A DNA stretch of 64,000 bases from NCBI GenBank assembly GCA_036505635.1, contig DASXTC010000009.1, positions 1 through 64,000 of the forward strand. The letters are read 5' to 3'. Positions 52,372 to 62,235 of the stretch are shown in pieces. Both the position numbers and the translations under genes were made by a program. The DNA is from DASXTC01 sp036505635 (GTDB taxonomy: Bacteria; Acidobacteriota; Polarisedimenticolia; JACPZX01; DASXTC01). The notes beneath the pieces are model-generated. The model was not told the DNA's origin and made no database searches. It saw nothing but the letters and a program-made list of their open reading frames with translations. Every line of letters begins with the position of its first letter. Position 1 is the stretch's first letter.

Positions 52372-53871
52372 ATGAGCGAGCACTTCACATCCCACTATCT
52401 CGCCGAGATCCTCCGGGACCTCTACTTCGAGGAGTCCACCGGAACGATCGAGGTGAGAAACCCCAGCGGTCGATTCGTCACGCTCCATTTTGACCGCGGG
52501 ATGCTCTATTTCGCGGAAGGCAACGACCCCCTGGAAGCCTTCGAGGCGCACTTGAGCTCCTCGGGGGCCCTGCCGGCCGGCACCCTTTCGAAGCTGAAGG
52601 GGAGCGCCTCCGAGCCGCTCGAGATGGCGGCGAACCTCGTCTCGCGCAAGATCCTCTCGCGGGAGCAGGTCGCGCCGGCGATCCGTTCCCTCGTGGAGGG
52701 GGGGGTCAGGCGGGCTTTCTCGTGGCCCAGCGGCACGTACGAGTTCAAGGCCCGCCAGCCGGTCTCGGGGTTCTTCGAACCGGATGTCCTGTTCACCTTC
52801 GAGTGCATCCTCAAAGGGATCGGGGGGATGGCCTACTTCGAGCCCCTCAAGCAGGTCCTTCTCTCCCTGCCCGGGCGTCTCGCGCTCAGCAAGAACGTTT
52901 TCCTTCCGGTGGAAAGGCTCGCGCTCAAGCCGCAGCACGGATACATCCTCTCCCGCATCGACGGCTCGATGCGCATCGAGGAGCTCGCTCTCGTCCTGCC
53001 GCCGGGTGAGGAGGCTGAATCGCTCCTGTTCGTCTACGGCCTCGCGGTCCTCGGGATCGTGGTCTTCGTGCCGCCCATCAACAAGGGGCTGTTCAGTCTG
53101 CGCGAGGTGATGCTGGGGCACTACGAGTCGACCGCGCGCGAGGAGCGGGAAGCGTCCCTCATCCGTGACACCTCCGCGCGGATGATGGGGCAGTCGCCGG
53201 CGGATCTGCTCGGAGTGGAGCCCGACGCCGCGCTGCCGGAGCTCCAGCACGCATACGAACACCTCAAGGGCACCTTCAGGCGCAGCCGCTTCTGCGATCG
53301 GACACGCGAGCGATTCAAGCGGGAGCTCGCGCTGATCGACAACAAGATCGCCGAGGCCTTCCTCAAGCTGCAGGTGGAGCGCCTCGAGAAGGCGGGCCGG
53401 GCCGCCAGCGGCGACGCGCCGCTCTCGGAGATCGACCCGGAGAGCATCCTGGTGCGCAGGGAGATGGTCAAGACCGAGGCGCAGGCCGCCCAGGAGGAGA
53501 ACGTCAAGCTGGCCGAGAAGTACTACCAGAAGGCCCGCGAGTACTTTTCGGACAAGGACTACCACAACTGCATACAGTTCTGCCGGCTCGCCATCAGGTT
53601 CAGCACCGACTCGGCGCCGGTCTACGCCCTTATGGCGGAAGCCCTGTTGAAGAACCCGAACACAAAGTGGCAGAAGATGGCCGAGGAGGCCCTCCAGAAA
53701 GCCTGCGAGATCGATCCGTGGAACGCCGAGTACGAGGTGACTCTCGGGAACTTCTACCGTGGCCAGGGGCTGGAGATCCGCGCCCGAAAACACTTCGAGA
53801 AAGCACTGGAGATCCTTCCCTCCCACATCGAGGCCAAGGCCGCCCTCAAGGTCAGGGGCCGGCGCGGCTGA
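52372..53871 (+). CDS. DUF4388 domain protein with J-like and TPR segments
   Basis: The 499-residue cytosolic protein opens with a DUF4388 domain (about 1-110): HYLAEILRDLYFEESTGTIEVRN, FVTLHFDRGMLYFAEGNDPLEAF. A middle part (about 190-255) with YILSRIDGSMRIEELALVLPP resembles a winged-helix segment. SPADLLGVEPDAALPELQHAY (about 281-301) looks like the start of a J domain without its HPD. The C-terminal 115 residues are TPR (AEKYYQKAREYFSDKDYHNCIQFCRLAI, then GLEIRARKHFEKALEILPSH). DUF4388 proteins often occur with gliding or polarity regulators; function here is unknown. The open frame continues upstream on this strand only as the antisense of the TPR gene. Confidence 0.85.
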   Translation: MSEHFTSHYLAEILRDLYFEESTGTIEVRNPSGRFVTLHFDRGMLYFAEGNDPLEAFEAHLSSSGALPAGTLSKLKGSASEPLEMAANLVSRKILSREQVAPAIRSLVEGGVRRAFSWPSGTYEFKARQPVSGFFEPDVLFTFECILKGIGGMAYFEPLKQVLLSLPGRLALSKNVFLPVERLALKPQHGYILSRIDGSMRIEELALVLPPGEEAESLLFVYGLAVLGIVVFVPPINKGLFSLREVMLGHYESTAREEREASLIRDTSARMMGQSPADLLGVEPDAALPELQHAYEHLKGTFRRSRFCDRTRERFKRELALIDNKIAEAFLKLQVERLEKAGRAASGDAPLSEIDPESILVRREMVKTEAQAAQEENVKLAEKYYQKAREYFSDKDYHNCIQFCRLAIRFSTDSAPVYALMAEALLKNPNTKWQKMAEEALQKACEIDPWNAEYEVTLGNFYRGQGLEIRARKHFEKALEILPSHIEAKAALKVRGRRG

Positions 53872-53912
53872 CCTGCCGCGGGCGCCCGCTCGAATCCGTA
53901 GCACCCTCTCGA

Positions 53913-53940
53913 TTGACCGGCGATGGGCCGGTGCTATAAT
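53913..53940 (+). promoter_or_regulatory. Strong promoter of the yceD-rpmF-fab unit
   Basis: TTGACC at 53913-53918 and a perfect TATAAT at 53935-53940, spaced 16 bp. Transcription would start near 53947, about 20 nt before the GTG of yceD; GGAGGA lies at 53955-53960. It probably drives the whole run through etfA. Confidence 0.8.
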
Positions 53941-53966
53941 GGGCGGCCTTTTCCGGAGGATATCCC

Positions 53967-54455
53967 GTGATCGTCCGTGCCGACGATCTGCGGCCCGAGG
54001 GGCTCCCGGTCGACCTGACGTTGGATGTCGGCCCGCTGAGCTACGAGGAGAGCATCGAGATCCAGGTCGGCGCGACGACGCTGGCGGCCCGCGTCCGCCC
54101 GTCCCGCGGCGGCGTGGTCTGCGCGGGCCGGATCGAGGCGGTGGTTTCGGTGCCCTGCTCCCGGTGCCTCGCGTATTACTCGTTGCCGGTTGACAGGGAG
54201 TTCGATGTGTCGTACCTCCCGGAGCCGTCCGCGGGACAGACCGAGAACATCGATCTTCGGGTCTCCCGGGAGGATCTCGACGTGTCGTACCTTGACAGCG
54301 AGGGGAAGCTCGACATGCGTGAGCTCGCCACCGAGCAGATCTATCTGGCGCTTCCGATGAAGCCGCTGTGCGCCCCCGAGTGCAGGGGCCTTTGCTCCGG
54401 CTGCGGCTCCAACCTGAATGCCGAAACCTGCCGCTGCGTGGCCGCGGCCAGATAG
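53967..54455 (+). CDS. yceD: YceD/DUF177 family protein (23S rRNA accumulation protein)
   Basis: Small protein conserved next to rpmF and linked to 23S rRNA/large-subunit assembly. The 162 residues include the family cysteines VPCSRCLAYYSLPVDREFDV and the C-terminal PLCAPECRGLCSGCGSNLNAETC, an apparent zinc-binding knot, together with ELATEQIYLALPMKPLC. GTG start with GGAGGA 6 nt upstream. Followed by rpmF after 84 nt. Confidence 0.9.
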   Translation: MIVRADDLRPEGLPVDLTLDVGPLSYEESIEIQVGATTLAARVRPSRGGVVCAGRIEAVVSVPCSRCLAYYSLPVDREFDVSYLPEPSAGQTENIDLRVSREDLDVSYLDSEGKLDMRELATEQIYLALPMKPLCAPECRGLCSGCGSNLNAETCRCVAAAR

Positions 54456-54539
54456 GAAGACGAACAAACGAGCTGGATGCGTCCCGCCGCCGGGTCCCGG
54501 CGGTGAGGCGGGGCCAGCAGCAGACTCGAGGAGCCGCCC

Positions 54540-54722
54540 ATGCCCAATCCGAAACGACGTCACTCCAAAGCGCGGCGAGACAGGCGCCGCACGCACGACG
54601 CGCTCTCGGCGCCCGCGAGCTCCGAATGCCCGCAGTGCCACGAGATCAAGATGCCTCACCGAGTCTGCCCTCACTGCGGCTATTACAGGGGCCGTGAAGT
54701 GATACAGGTGAAGAACATCTGA
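54540..54722 (+). CDS. rpmF: 50S ribosomal protein L32
   Basis: The 60-residue product starts MPNPKRRHSKARRDRRRTHD and has the zinc-binding pair CPQCHEIKMPHRVCPHCGYY. This is the four-cysteine (zinc) form of L32. It ends one base into plsX (TGATG). The yceD-rpmF-plsX-fab order is a classical gene string. Confidence 0.96.
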   Translation: MPNPKRRHSKARRDRRRTHDALSAPASSECPQCHEIKMPHRVCPHCGYYRGREVIQVKNI

Positions 54723-55744
54723 TGTCCGCCATCATCGCCCTCGACGCCATGGGGGGCGATCATGCCCCCGCCTGCGTCGTGGAAGGCGCTCTGATGGCGG
54801 CCCGCGAGTACGGGCACCGCCTCATCCTGGTCGGTCGCCGGCCGGTGATCGAGCAGGAGATCGCGAGGCACGCCGGCGCCGGGCATGAGAAGGACCTCCT
54901 CTCCATCGAGCATGCCGACGACGTCATCGAGATGCACGAGTCGCCCGCCCAGGCCCTGCGCCGGAAGAAACACTCCTCCATCCGCGTCGCCTGCCATCTG
55001 GTCCGCGAGGGAAGGGCGCAGGGGGTGATCTCCGCGGGCAACACGGGCGCGGTGATGGTGACCGCGAAGGTCGTGCTCGGGACCCTGCACGGCGTGGAGC
55101 GCCCGGGCGTGATGGCCGTCCTGCCGAACCTCAAGGGGCGCACGGTCTGGCTCGACGTGGGCGCCAACGTGAATCCTCGGTCCGAACACCTCATGCAGTT
55201 CGCGGTGATGGGACACATCTACTCGCGCGAGATGCTCGGCGTGAAGGACCCCCGCGTCGGTATCCTGAGCATCGGCGAGGAGGAGTCGAAGGGAAACGCG
55301 GTCACCAAGGAGGTCCTGGGCCTGCTGCGAGGATGTCCGATGAACTTCATCGGCAACGTGGAGGGAAGGGACATCTTCAACGGCAACGCCGACGTCATCG
55401 TCTCGGACGGCTTCACGGGCAACGTGAGCCTCAAGGCGATCGAAAGCGTGGCGGAGATGCTCGCGGCGATGCTCCGCCAGGAGATCCGCGCGAGCTGGTC
55501 CGCCAGGCTGGGGTATCTCTTCGCGCGGGGCGCCTTCCGCCGCTTCAAGAAGAAGATCGACTACGCCGAATACGGCGGCATGCCCCTGCTGGGCGTCCGG
55601 GGAAGCGCCATCATCTGCCACGGGCGCTCCTCGGCGAGGGCGATCAAGAACGCGGTCCGCGTGGCCGCCGAGGTGATCGAGTGCCGCGTGAACGACCGCA
55701 TCGAAGAGGTCATGACGGCGCAGCGCGAGCTGCTCGCCGTCTGA
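54722..55744 (+). CDS. plsX: Phosphate acyltransferase PlsX
   Basis: Converts acyl-ACP to acyl phosphate, the donor for PlsY. The 340-residue product has IIALDAMGGDHAP at the N-terminus, VISAGNTGAVMVTAK, VWLDVGANVNPRSEHLMQFA, RVGILSIGEEESKGN, NFIGNVEGRDIFNG and VSDGFTGNVSLKAIES. The last 60 residues include YGGMPLLGVRG. Overlaps rpmF by one base. Unusually, fabH does not follow it; fabD comes next. Confidence 0.96.
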   Translation: MSAIIALDAMGGDHAPACVVEGALMAAREYGHRLILVGRRPVIEQEIARHAGAGHEKDLLSIEHADDVIEMHESPAQALRRKKHSSIRVACHLVREGRAQGVISAGNTGAVMVTAKVVLGTLHGVERPGVMAVLPNLKGRTVWLDVGANVNPRSEHLMQFAVMGHIYSREMLGVKDPRVGILSIGEEESKGNAVTKEVLGLLRGCPMNFIGNVEGRDIFNGNADVIVSDGFTGNVSLKAIESVAEMLAAMLRQEIRASWSARLGYLFARGAFRRFKKKIDYAEYGGMPLLGVRGSAIICHGRSSARAIKNAVRVAAEVIECRVNDRIEEVMTAQRELLAV

Positions 55745-55756
55745 AGGAGGGGCCGC

Positions 55757-56706
<950 letters not shown>

Positions 56707-56710
<4 letters not shown>

Positions 56711-57441
56711 AGGGGAAGGTCGCTCTGGTGTCGGGCGCGTCCCGGGGGATCGGACGGGCCATCGCGCTGCGTCTCGCGGGGGCCGGCTCGGACCTGGCGC
56801 TGACCGCCCGGGACGCCGGTCGCCTCGAGGAGGTGGCGCGCGAGGCGCGGGTCACCGGTGTGCGCGTGTCGGTCTATCCCGCGGACATGGCCGACGGCGA
56901 CGCGGTGGAGTCCGTCGTGGAAAGAGCCCAGGCGGAGATGGGAGAGCTCCACCATGTCGTGGCCAACGCTGGCATCACGGTCGACGCGCTCACGATGCGG
57001 CTCAAGCCGGAGGACTGGGACCGGGTCCTGGCCGTGAACCTCACGGGCGCGTTCCGGCTCGTCCGGGCGGCGCTGGGCCCGATGGTGCGGGCTCGCTACG
57101 GCCGGGTGGTGTTCATCTCCTCGGTGGCCGGGTTGATGGGCAACCCGGGGCAGGCCGCCTATGCGGCCTCCAAGGCGGGTCTCCTGGGCTTCGCCAAGTC
57201 GCTCGCCAAGGAGTTCGGCTCGCGCAGCATCACCGTCAACGTGGTGGCGCCCGGGCTCATCGAGACGGACATGGCGCGCGCTCTGGGTGATGCCAGACGC
57301 GAGGAGCTGATGGCGCTGGTTCCGCTCCGCAGGCTCGGCACCGCCGAAGAAGTGGCCGGGGCGGTCGCGTTTCTCCTGGGCGACGACGCCGCCTACATCA
57401 CCGGGGCGGTTATCAACATCAGCGGCGGCCTCTACATGTAG
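56707..57441 (+). CDS. fabG: 3-oxoacyl-ACP reductase FabG
   Basis: NADPH-dependent ketoacyl reduction in the elongation cycle. The 244-residue SDR protein has the cofactor motif LVSGASRGIGRAIALRLAGAG (about 6-26), VANAGITVDALTMRLKPEDWD, the catalytic serine in VVFISSVAGLMGNPGQ, tyrosine and lysine in AAYAASKAGLLGFAKSLAKE, and VNVVAPGLIETDM. The TTG start overlaps fabD as TTGA; in-frame codons further upstream would lie inside fabD. Confidence 0.95.
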
Positions 57442-57569
57442 AGTGAGCGCTCTCATGCTGGACGGCCGCTTGACGTGTGTTAGACTGACATGCTTTTTTT
57501 GCGTGCGGTCGACTTGGCCCGCGCCCGACGGATGTTGCTGCAGCACGCTGGTCAAACCGGAGGACAGGA

Positions 57570-57800
57570 ATGACGATTGAGGAGAAGGTCAAGGGGATCA
57601 TCATCGAGCAGCTCGGCGTCGATGAGGAAGAGGTCACCCCGACGGCCTCCTTTGTCGATGATCTGGGCGCCGATTCCCTCGATCAGGTCGAGCTGGTGAT
57701 GGCGCTCGAGGAAGAGTTCAAGCTGGAGATCAGCGACGAGGACGCCGAGAAGATCAAGACGGTCCAGGACGCGGTCAACTACATCACCGCCCACAAGTAG
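57570..57800 (+). CDS. acpP: Acyl carrier protein
   Basis: The 76-residue acidic protein carries the phosphopantetheine serine in DDLGADSLDQVELVMALEEEF, at Ser36 of DSL. GGAGGA lies 5-10 nt upstream of the ATG. The 128-bp gap after fabG holds a T7 run (57494-57500) and a possible but weak promoter (TAGACT at 57481-57486), so acpP may have extra expression. Confidence 0.97.
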   Translation: MTIEEKVKGIIIEQLGVDEEEVTPTASFVDDLGADSLDQVELVMALEEEFKLEISDEDAEKIKTVQDAVNYITAHK

Positions 57801-57838
57801 CCCGGGCGGGGGAACCTGGAGCACCCCTCGAAAGCCAA

Positions 57839-59095
57839 GTGAGCCACACCGCCATGGAGAGACGTGTCGTCATCACGGGGATCGGGCTGGTCAGCCCGGT
57901 CGGCATCGGCACGCGCGAGAACTGGGAGGCGCTGCTCGCGGGCCGGTCCGGCATCGGGCCGATCACCCGCTTCGATACGACCAACTACCCGGCCCGTATC
58001 GCGGGTGAGGTGCGGGGCTTCGACCCGGCGGCCTACAGCCCCCTGAAGGAAGTCAAGAAGAGCGATCTCTTCATCCACTACGCTCTGGCGGCCACCCACT
58101 TCGCCATCGAGGACGCGGGGCTGAAGATCGACGCCGGCAACGCCGAGAGAGTCGGGGTCTACATCGGTTCCGGGATCGGTGGCCTTCCCTCCATCGAGCG
58201 CCAGCACGCGGAGCTGCTCGCCCGCGGCCCGCGCCGCATCTCCCCGTTCTTCATCGTCGGTCTCATCGTCAACCTCGCCTCCGGGCAGGTCTCGATCCGC
58301 TACGGCGCCAAGGGGCCGAACCTGGCCAACTCGACCGCCTGCTCCACCGGCACGCACGCGATTGGAGACTCGTCCCGCCTCATCGCGCGCGGCGACGCCG
58401 ACGCGATGATCTGCGGCGGCGCGGAGGGGGTCATCACGCCGCTGGCGGTGGGGGGGTTCTCCGCGATGCGCGCGCTCTCGACCCGCAACGAAGAGCCCGG
58501 CAAGGCGAGCCGTCCCTTCGACGCCGGCCGCGACGGCTTCGTGATCGGGGAGGGCGCGGGCATCGTGATCCTGGAGGAGCTGCGCCACGCCATGAAGCGA
58601 GGCGCTCCGATCTACGCGGAGATCGCCGGCTACGGACTCAGCGCTGACGCCTTCCATATCTCGGCCCCTTCGGAGGACGGCGACGGGCCGATCCGCGTGA
58701 TGCGCAACACGTTGGCCGACGCCGGCGTGACCGGCGCGGAGGTGGACTACATCAACGCCCACGGGACCTCCACGCCGATCGGCGATCGCATCGAAACGAT
58801 CGCGATCAAGGCCGTGTTCGGGGATCACGCGCGGAGCCTCGCCGTGTCCTCCACGAAGTCGATGACGGGGCATCTGCTGGGAGCCGCCGGCGGGCTGGAG
58901 ACGGGGATCACCGCTCTGGTGGTCAAGCATGGGGTGATCCCGCCCACGATCAACTACGAGGCCCCCGATCCAGAGTGCGACCTCGACTACGTCCCCAACG
59001 TGGCGCGCCGCCGCGAGGTCCGCTACGCGCTCAACAACTCGTTCGGCTTCGGCGGCACCAACGCAAGCATCCTCCTCAAGAGGTTCGATGCGTGA
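57839..59095 (+). CDS. fabF: 3-oxoacyl-ACP synthase II FabF
   Basis: Condensing enzyme of chain elongation. The 418-residue product has VVITGIGLVSPVGIGTREN, the active-site cysteine in NSTACSTGTHAIGD (about 167), and histidines in YINAHGTSTPIGDRIET and SSTKSMTGHLLGAAGGLE, ending NNSFGFGGTNASIL. GTG at 57839 or ATG at 57854 may be the start; neither has a clear ribosome binding site. GTGA overlap with etfB. Confidence 0.95.
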   Translation: MSHTAMERRVVITGIGLVSPVGIGTRENWEALLAGRSGIGPITRFDTTNYPARIAGEVRGFDPAAYSPLKEVKKSDLFIHYALAATHFAIEDAGLKIDAGNAERVGVYIGSGIGGLPSIERQHAELLARGPRRISPFFIVGLIVNLASGQVSIRYGAKGPNLANSTACSTGTHAIGDSSRLIARGDADAMICGGAEGVITPLAVGGFSAMRALSTRNEEPGKASRPFDAGRDGFVIGEGAGIVILEELRHAMKRGAPIYAEIAGYGLSADAFHISAPSEDGDGPIRVMRNTLADAGVTGAEVDYINAHGTSTPIGDRIETIAIKAVFGDHARSLAVSSTKSMTGHLLGAAGGLETGITALVVKHGVIPPTINYEAPDPECDLDYVPNVARRREVRYALNNSFGFGGTNASILLKRFDA

Positions 59096-59880
59096 AGATC
59101 GCCGTCGTCATCAAGCAGGTTCCCGACACCGAGACGAGGATCGTCGTCGCCCAGAACGGCCGAACCATCGACGACTCCAGCGTCACCTGGATCGTGAACC
59201 CCTACGACGAGTACGCCATCGAGGAGGCGCTGCGGATCAAGGAGGCGAAGGGCGAGGGGGAGGTCGTCGTGCTGACGGTTGGCCCGGCGCGGGCGGCCAC
59301 GGCGCTTCGAACGTGCCTCGCGATGGGAGCGGATCGAGGCGTTCATCTGATCGATCCGGCGTTCGATGGGTCCGACTCGCTCGGCCTCGCGTCGATCCTC
59401 GCGGCCGCGATCAAGGGTTTCGCGCCCGATCTGGTACTGGCCGGCCAGTACGCCGTGGGCTCCGACAACCGGCAGGTCGGCATGATGCTGGCCGAGCTGC
59501 TCGCCATGCCCCACGTTTCGGTGGTCACGAAGCTCGAGCTCAAGGAAGGCGGTCTGGTGGCGCACCGCGAGATCGAGGGGGCTCACGAAGTGGTGGAGGC
59601 GCCGCTGCCCTGCGTGGTCACCGCGCAGAAGGGACTCAACGAACCGCGTTACGCAAGCCTCAAGGGAATCATGGCGGCCAAGAAGAAGCCGATCGAAGAG
59701 AAGGATGCCGCCGCGCTGGGGCTGGACCGAAACACGACAGGGGAGTCGGGCGCGAAGGTCCGCATCTCGAAGCTGGAGCTCCCCCCGCCCAAACAGGCCG
59801 GCAAGGTCTTCAAGGACGACGTGGACACGGCCGTCCGCGAAGTGGTCAGGCTCCTTCACGAGGAGGCTAAGGTCCTCTGA
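59092..59880 (+). CDS. etfB: Electron transfer flavoprotein beta subunit
   Basis: Partner of EtfA; passes electrons from acyl-CoA dehydrogenases to the quinone pool. The 262-residue product has VKIAVVIKQVPDTETRI, NPYDEYAIEEALRIKE, LVLAGQYAVGSDNRQVGMMLAELL and ISKLELPPPKQAGKVF, fitting the AMP-binding EtfB family. GTG start overlaps fabF as GTGA. Placement behind fabF joins fatty acid synthesis with beta-oxidation electron transfer. Confidence 0.93.
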   Translation: MKIAVVIKQVPDTETRIVVAQNGRTIDDSSVTWIVNPYDEYAIEEALRIKEAKGEGEVVVLTVGPARAATALRTCLAMGADRGVHLIDPAFDGSDSLGLASILAAAIKGFAPDLVLAGQYAVGSDNRQVGMMLAELLAMPHVSVVTKLELKEGGLVAHREIEGAHEVVEAPLPCVVTAQKGLNEPRYASLKGIMAAKKKPIEEKDAAALGLDRNTTGESGAKVRISKLELPPPKQAGKVFKDDVDTAVREVVRLLHEEAKVL

Positions 59881-60863
59881 TGGCGGGCGTGCTGGTCTTC
59901 GCGGAGCAAAGGGAAGGCAGGCTCAAGAAACCGAGCCTGGAGGCGGTGTCCGAAGGACGGCGACTCGCGGCCGGGCTCGGTGGCGACCTGACCGTCCTGC
60001 TGATCGGAGACGACCCGACCGCGGGGATCCCGGACGTCAAGCGCCTGGGGGCCGACAGGATCCTGACCGTCCGAGAACCGCGCCTGCGCCTCTACGCTCC
60101 GGAAGCCTACACACGCGCCGCCGAGGAGGCCGTGCGCAAGGTCGATCCGGACCTCTTCCTCATGGCGGCCTCGGCGATGGGGAAGGACCTCGCCCCGCGC
60201 GTGGCCGCCCGCCTGCGCACCGGTCTCGCGTCAGACTGCACGGGGCTCACCTGCGATGGCGGCTCGATCTCGGCCCGGCGTCCCGTGTACTCGGGAAAGG
60301 CGATCGCGACAATGACCTTCGTCGCGTGCCGGCCGGCCATGGCCACGCTGAGGCCCAATGTCTTTCCGATTCCCGCGCAGCCGGCCGGGGGACGGGGCGA
60401 GGCCCTCGATCTGCCCGTGCCGTTCGAGGATTCCCACTTCCGTTGCCGGACGCTCTCGGTGGAGGCGGCCCAGGGGACGAAGCTCGACGTCGCGGAGGCC
60501 GACATCGTGGTGTCGGGCGGCCGCGCCATGAAGGGACCCGAGAACTTCAAGTACATCCAGGAGCTGGCCGACGCCCTGGGGGGCGCGGTCGGCGCCTCGC
60601 GGGCGGCGGTCGACGCGGGATGGATCGATCATCAGCACCAGGTGGGGCAGACCGGCAAGGTCGTCTCCCCCAGCCTTTACATCGCCTGCGGGATCTCGGG
60701 GGCGATCCAGCACCTGGCGGGGATGTCCTCCTCGAAGGTGATCGTCGCGATCAACAAGGACGCCGATGCTCCGATCTTCAAGATCGCCGACTACGGGATC
60801 GTGGGGGATCTCTACGAGGTGATCCCGAAGCTCGTCGCCGAGGTCAGGAAGCTCAAGGCCTGA
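59880..60863 (+). CDS. etfA: Electron transfer flavoprotein alpha subunit
   Basis: FAD-binding subunit of ETF. The 327-residue product has the N-terminal alpha domain (VLVFAEQREGRLKKPSLEAVSEG) and the C-terminal FAD domain: VSGGRAMKGPENF, GAVGASRAAVDAGWIDHQHQVGQTGKVVSPSLYIACGISGAIQHLAGM, and VAINKDADAPIFKIADYGIVGDL. The ATG overlaps the etfB stop by one base. Four bases separate its stop from that of the convergent GAPDH gene. Confidence 0.95.
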   Translation: MAGVLVFAEQREGRLKKPSLEAVSEGRRLAAGLGGDLTVLLIGDDPTAGIPDVKRLGADRILTVREPRLRLYAPEAYTRAAEEAVRKVDPDLFLMAASAMGKDLAPRVAARLRTGLASDCTGLTCDGGSISARRPVYSGKAIATMTFVACRPAMATLRPNVFPIPAQPAGGRGEALDLPVPFEDSHFRCRTLSVEAAQGTKLDVAEADIVVSGGRAMKGPENFKYIQELADALGGAVGASRAAVDAGWIDHQHQVGQTGKVVSPSLYIACGISGAIQHLAGMSSSKVIVAINKDADAPIFKIADYGIVGDLYEVIPKLVAEVRKLKA

Positions 60864-60867
60864 ATCC

Positions 60868-61938
60868 TCAGACTTCCTCGAAGAAATAGGGCTTCATGCA
60901 CTGGATCTTCTCCTCGTAGGTCTTCGGGTAGAGGAACCAGGTCGCCGCCGCCACCGACGACAGAATCGGATTGCCGTCCTGGGGCGTGAAGCAAAACCCG
61001 ACCACCTCCGTGCCGTCCTTCACCATCAGGCTCGGCACCGCCACGACGGTCTGGCTCAGGATGCGGCCGTAGTGGCCGTAGTCGCGCCCGAAGGAAAAGA
61101 TCGAGTTGGCCGACATCTTGTGCGATAGGGCGACGCGATCGTTGGCCTTCAGGCGCCGGATCACCTCCTCGGTGGTGACCTTTCTCTTGAGCCGGATGTT
61201 GAACCAGATGCTGTGCATGTACTGGGTGTTCACCTTCATGGCCGACGAGAATACATTGTTCAGATCTATCCCCAGCGTGTTGAAGAGATGCCAGACGTCG
61301 CGGGCGTGGTGCGTCCCGAAGGTCTGGTCCTTGTGCTTGCCCGCCTGGGGGGACGGGCAGAACGAACCGTCCTGCGAGATGTCGTTCGCGCGGCGGATGC
61401 ACAGGAAACGGGCCTCCACGAGGTTGTCCGGTCCGCCGTCGGACATCGCGATGTTGTTGATCAGGACGGCCAGGTTGTGGGTGTTGCAGGACACGACCTG
61501 GAGGAACTGGTCCTCGCCCTGTTTGAGCGCCTGATCGTTGATCCCGCGCGCGTAGGGCTTGCCGAAGCCGAACTCGCTTCCCTGGGCGATGAAGCCCAGA
61601 GTGTTTCTCTTGTAGTTCTCGTAGATCTCCACCTTGTTCTGGTTGCCCACCGGGGTGCAGTCGATGACCACCGAGGCCCGCTCGATCGCCTCGGAGGCCT
61701 CGAAGTGGGGCTCGAGCCCGATCTCCTTGAAGCCGTCCATCGAATCGGCGTCCACCGCCAGCTTGGCGCCGCGCCGCTTGAGCTGTTTGACCTTCGAACG
61801 GTCCGTGAGCAGGGGAGTTCTCTTGTGGAAGGTGACCTCCTCGATCCCGAGGGCATCCTGCATGTTGACGAGCAGGCCGATGAGTGGCTCGCCGATGGTG
61901 CCGGTCCCCACAACGTGTACGATCTTCTTCTCAGTCAT
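60868..61938 (-). CDS. Type II (archaeal-type) glyceraldehyde-3-phosphate dehydrogenase
   Basis: Oxidises glyceraldehyde 3-phosphate, or works in the gluconeogenic direction, with NAD(P). The 356-residue product does not resemble bacterial GapA; it has VHVVGTGTIGEPLIGLL as Rossmann loop, VVIDCTPVGNQNK (compare the archaeal DCTP-G), GFIAQGSEFG, and the active-site cysteine 151 in VVSCNTHNL, followed by FNIRLKRKVTTEEVI and VPSLMVKDGTEVVGF. Archaeal enzymes usually read SCNTT; here Thr is His. Function as GAPDH is therefore likely but not certain. It is a single gene with its own promoter and leader repeats, convergent with etfA. Confidence 0.75.
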   Translation of the reverse strand: MTEKKIVHVVGTGTIGEPLIGLLVNMQDALGIEEVTFHKRTPLLTDRSKVKQLKRRGAKLAVDADSMDGFKEIGLEPHFEASEAIERASVVIDCTPVGNQNKVEIYENYKRNTLGFIAQGSEFGFGKPYARGINDQALKQGEDQFLQVVSCNTHNLAVLINNIAMSDGGPDNLVEARFLCIRRANDISQDGSFCPSPQAGKHKDQTFGTHHARDVWHLFNTLGIDLNNVFSSAMKVNTQYMHSIWFNIRLKRKVTTEEVIRRLKANDRVALSHKMSANSIFSFGRDYGHYGRILSQTVVAVPSLMVKDGTEVVGFCFTPQDGNPILSSVAAATWFLYPKTYEEKIQCMKPYFFEEV

Positions 61939-61998
61939 CGAAGGCTCCGCAGCACCGCCGATCGGGACAGCAAGCCCCGCCTCGATGCCCTGTCATGC

Positions 61999-62018
61999 TC
62001 AAGTAACGCTTCAAGTAA
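61999..62018. repeat. Tandem 8-bp direct repeats in the GAPDH leader
   Basis: TCAAGTAA occurs at 61999-62006 and 62011-62018 (read as TTACTTGA on the gene strand), 12 bp apart start to start. They lie about 25-45 nt downstream of the predicted GAPDH transcription start, so a repressor operator or leader element is possible. Confidence 0.5.
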
Positions 62019-62049
62019 TGAGGCCCACATCGGGGCCATGGATGGCTCC

Positions 62050-62078
62050 AAAATATCGTGGAGGTCACGGGCTGTCAA
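62050..62078 (-). promoter_or_regulatory. Strong promoter of the type II GAPDH gene
   Basis: On the minus strand, a perfect TTGACA (62078-62073) and TATTTT (62055-62050) are spaced 17 bp. Transcription would begin near 62043, giving a leader of about 105 nt. Confidence 0.75.
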
Positions 62079-62136
62079 CGAAGCGCGCCTCGCGGTCCTC
62101 GGCACGCCACCTCTCGAGCCGCCCGCCATCCTACTC

Positions 62137-62166
62137 TTGACATGGCGATGATCCATCTTCTACCTT
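62137..62166 (+). promoter_or_regulatory. Candidate promoter of hprK
   Basis: A perfect TTGACA at 62137-62142 is followed after 18 bp by TACCTT (62161-62166), a weak -10. It is divergent from the GAPDH promoter about 60 bp away. Leader of about 60-65 nt. Confidence 0.45.
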
Positions 62167-62235
62167 TGAGCTTATCTGACCGGAACTTTCAGGTCGGATC
62201 CTAAAGTAAAGCGCTAGACCATAGAGGTCTCCGTC

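Noticed and set aside
57481..57500. Intrinsic terminator before acpP (T7 run)
   Set aside because: No stable GC stem directly precedes the T run.
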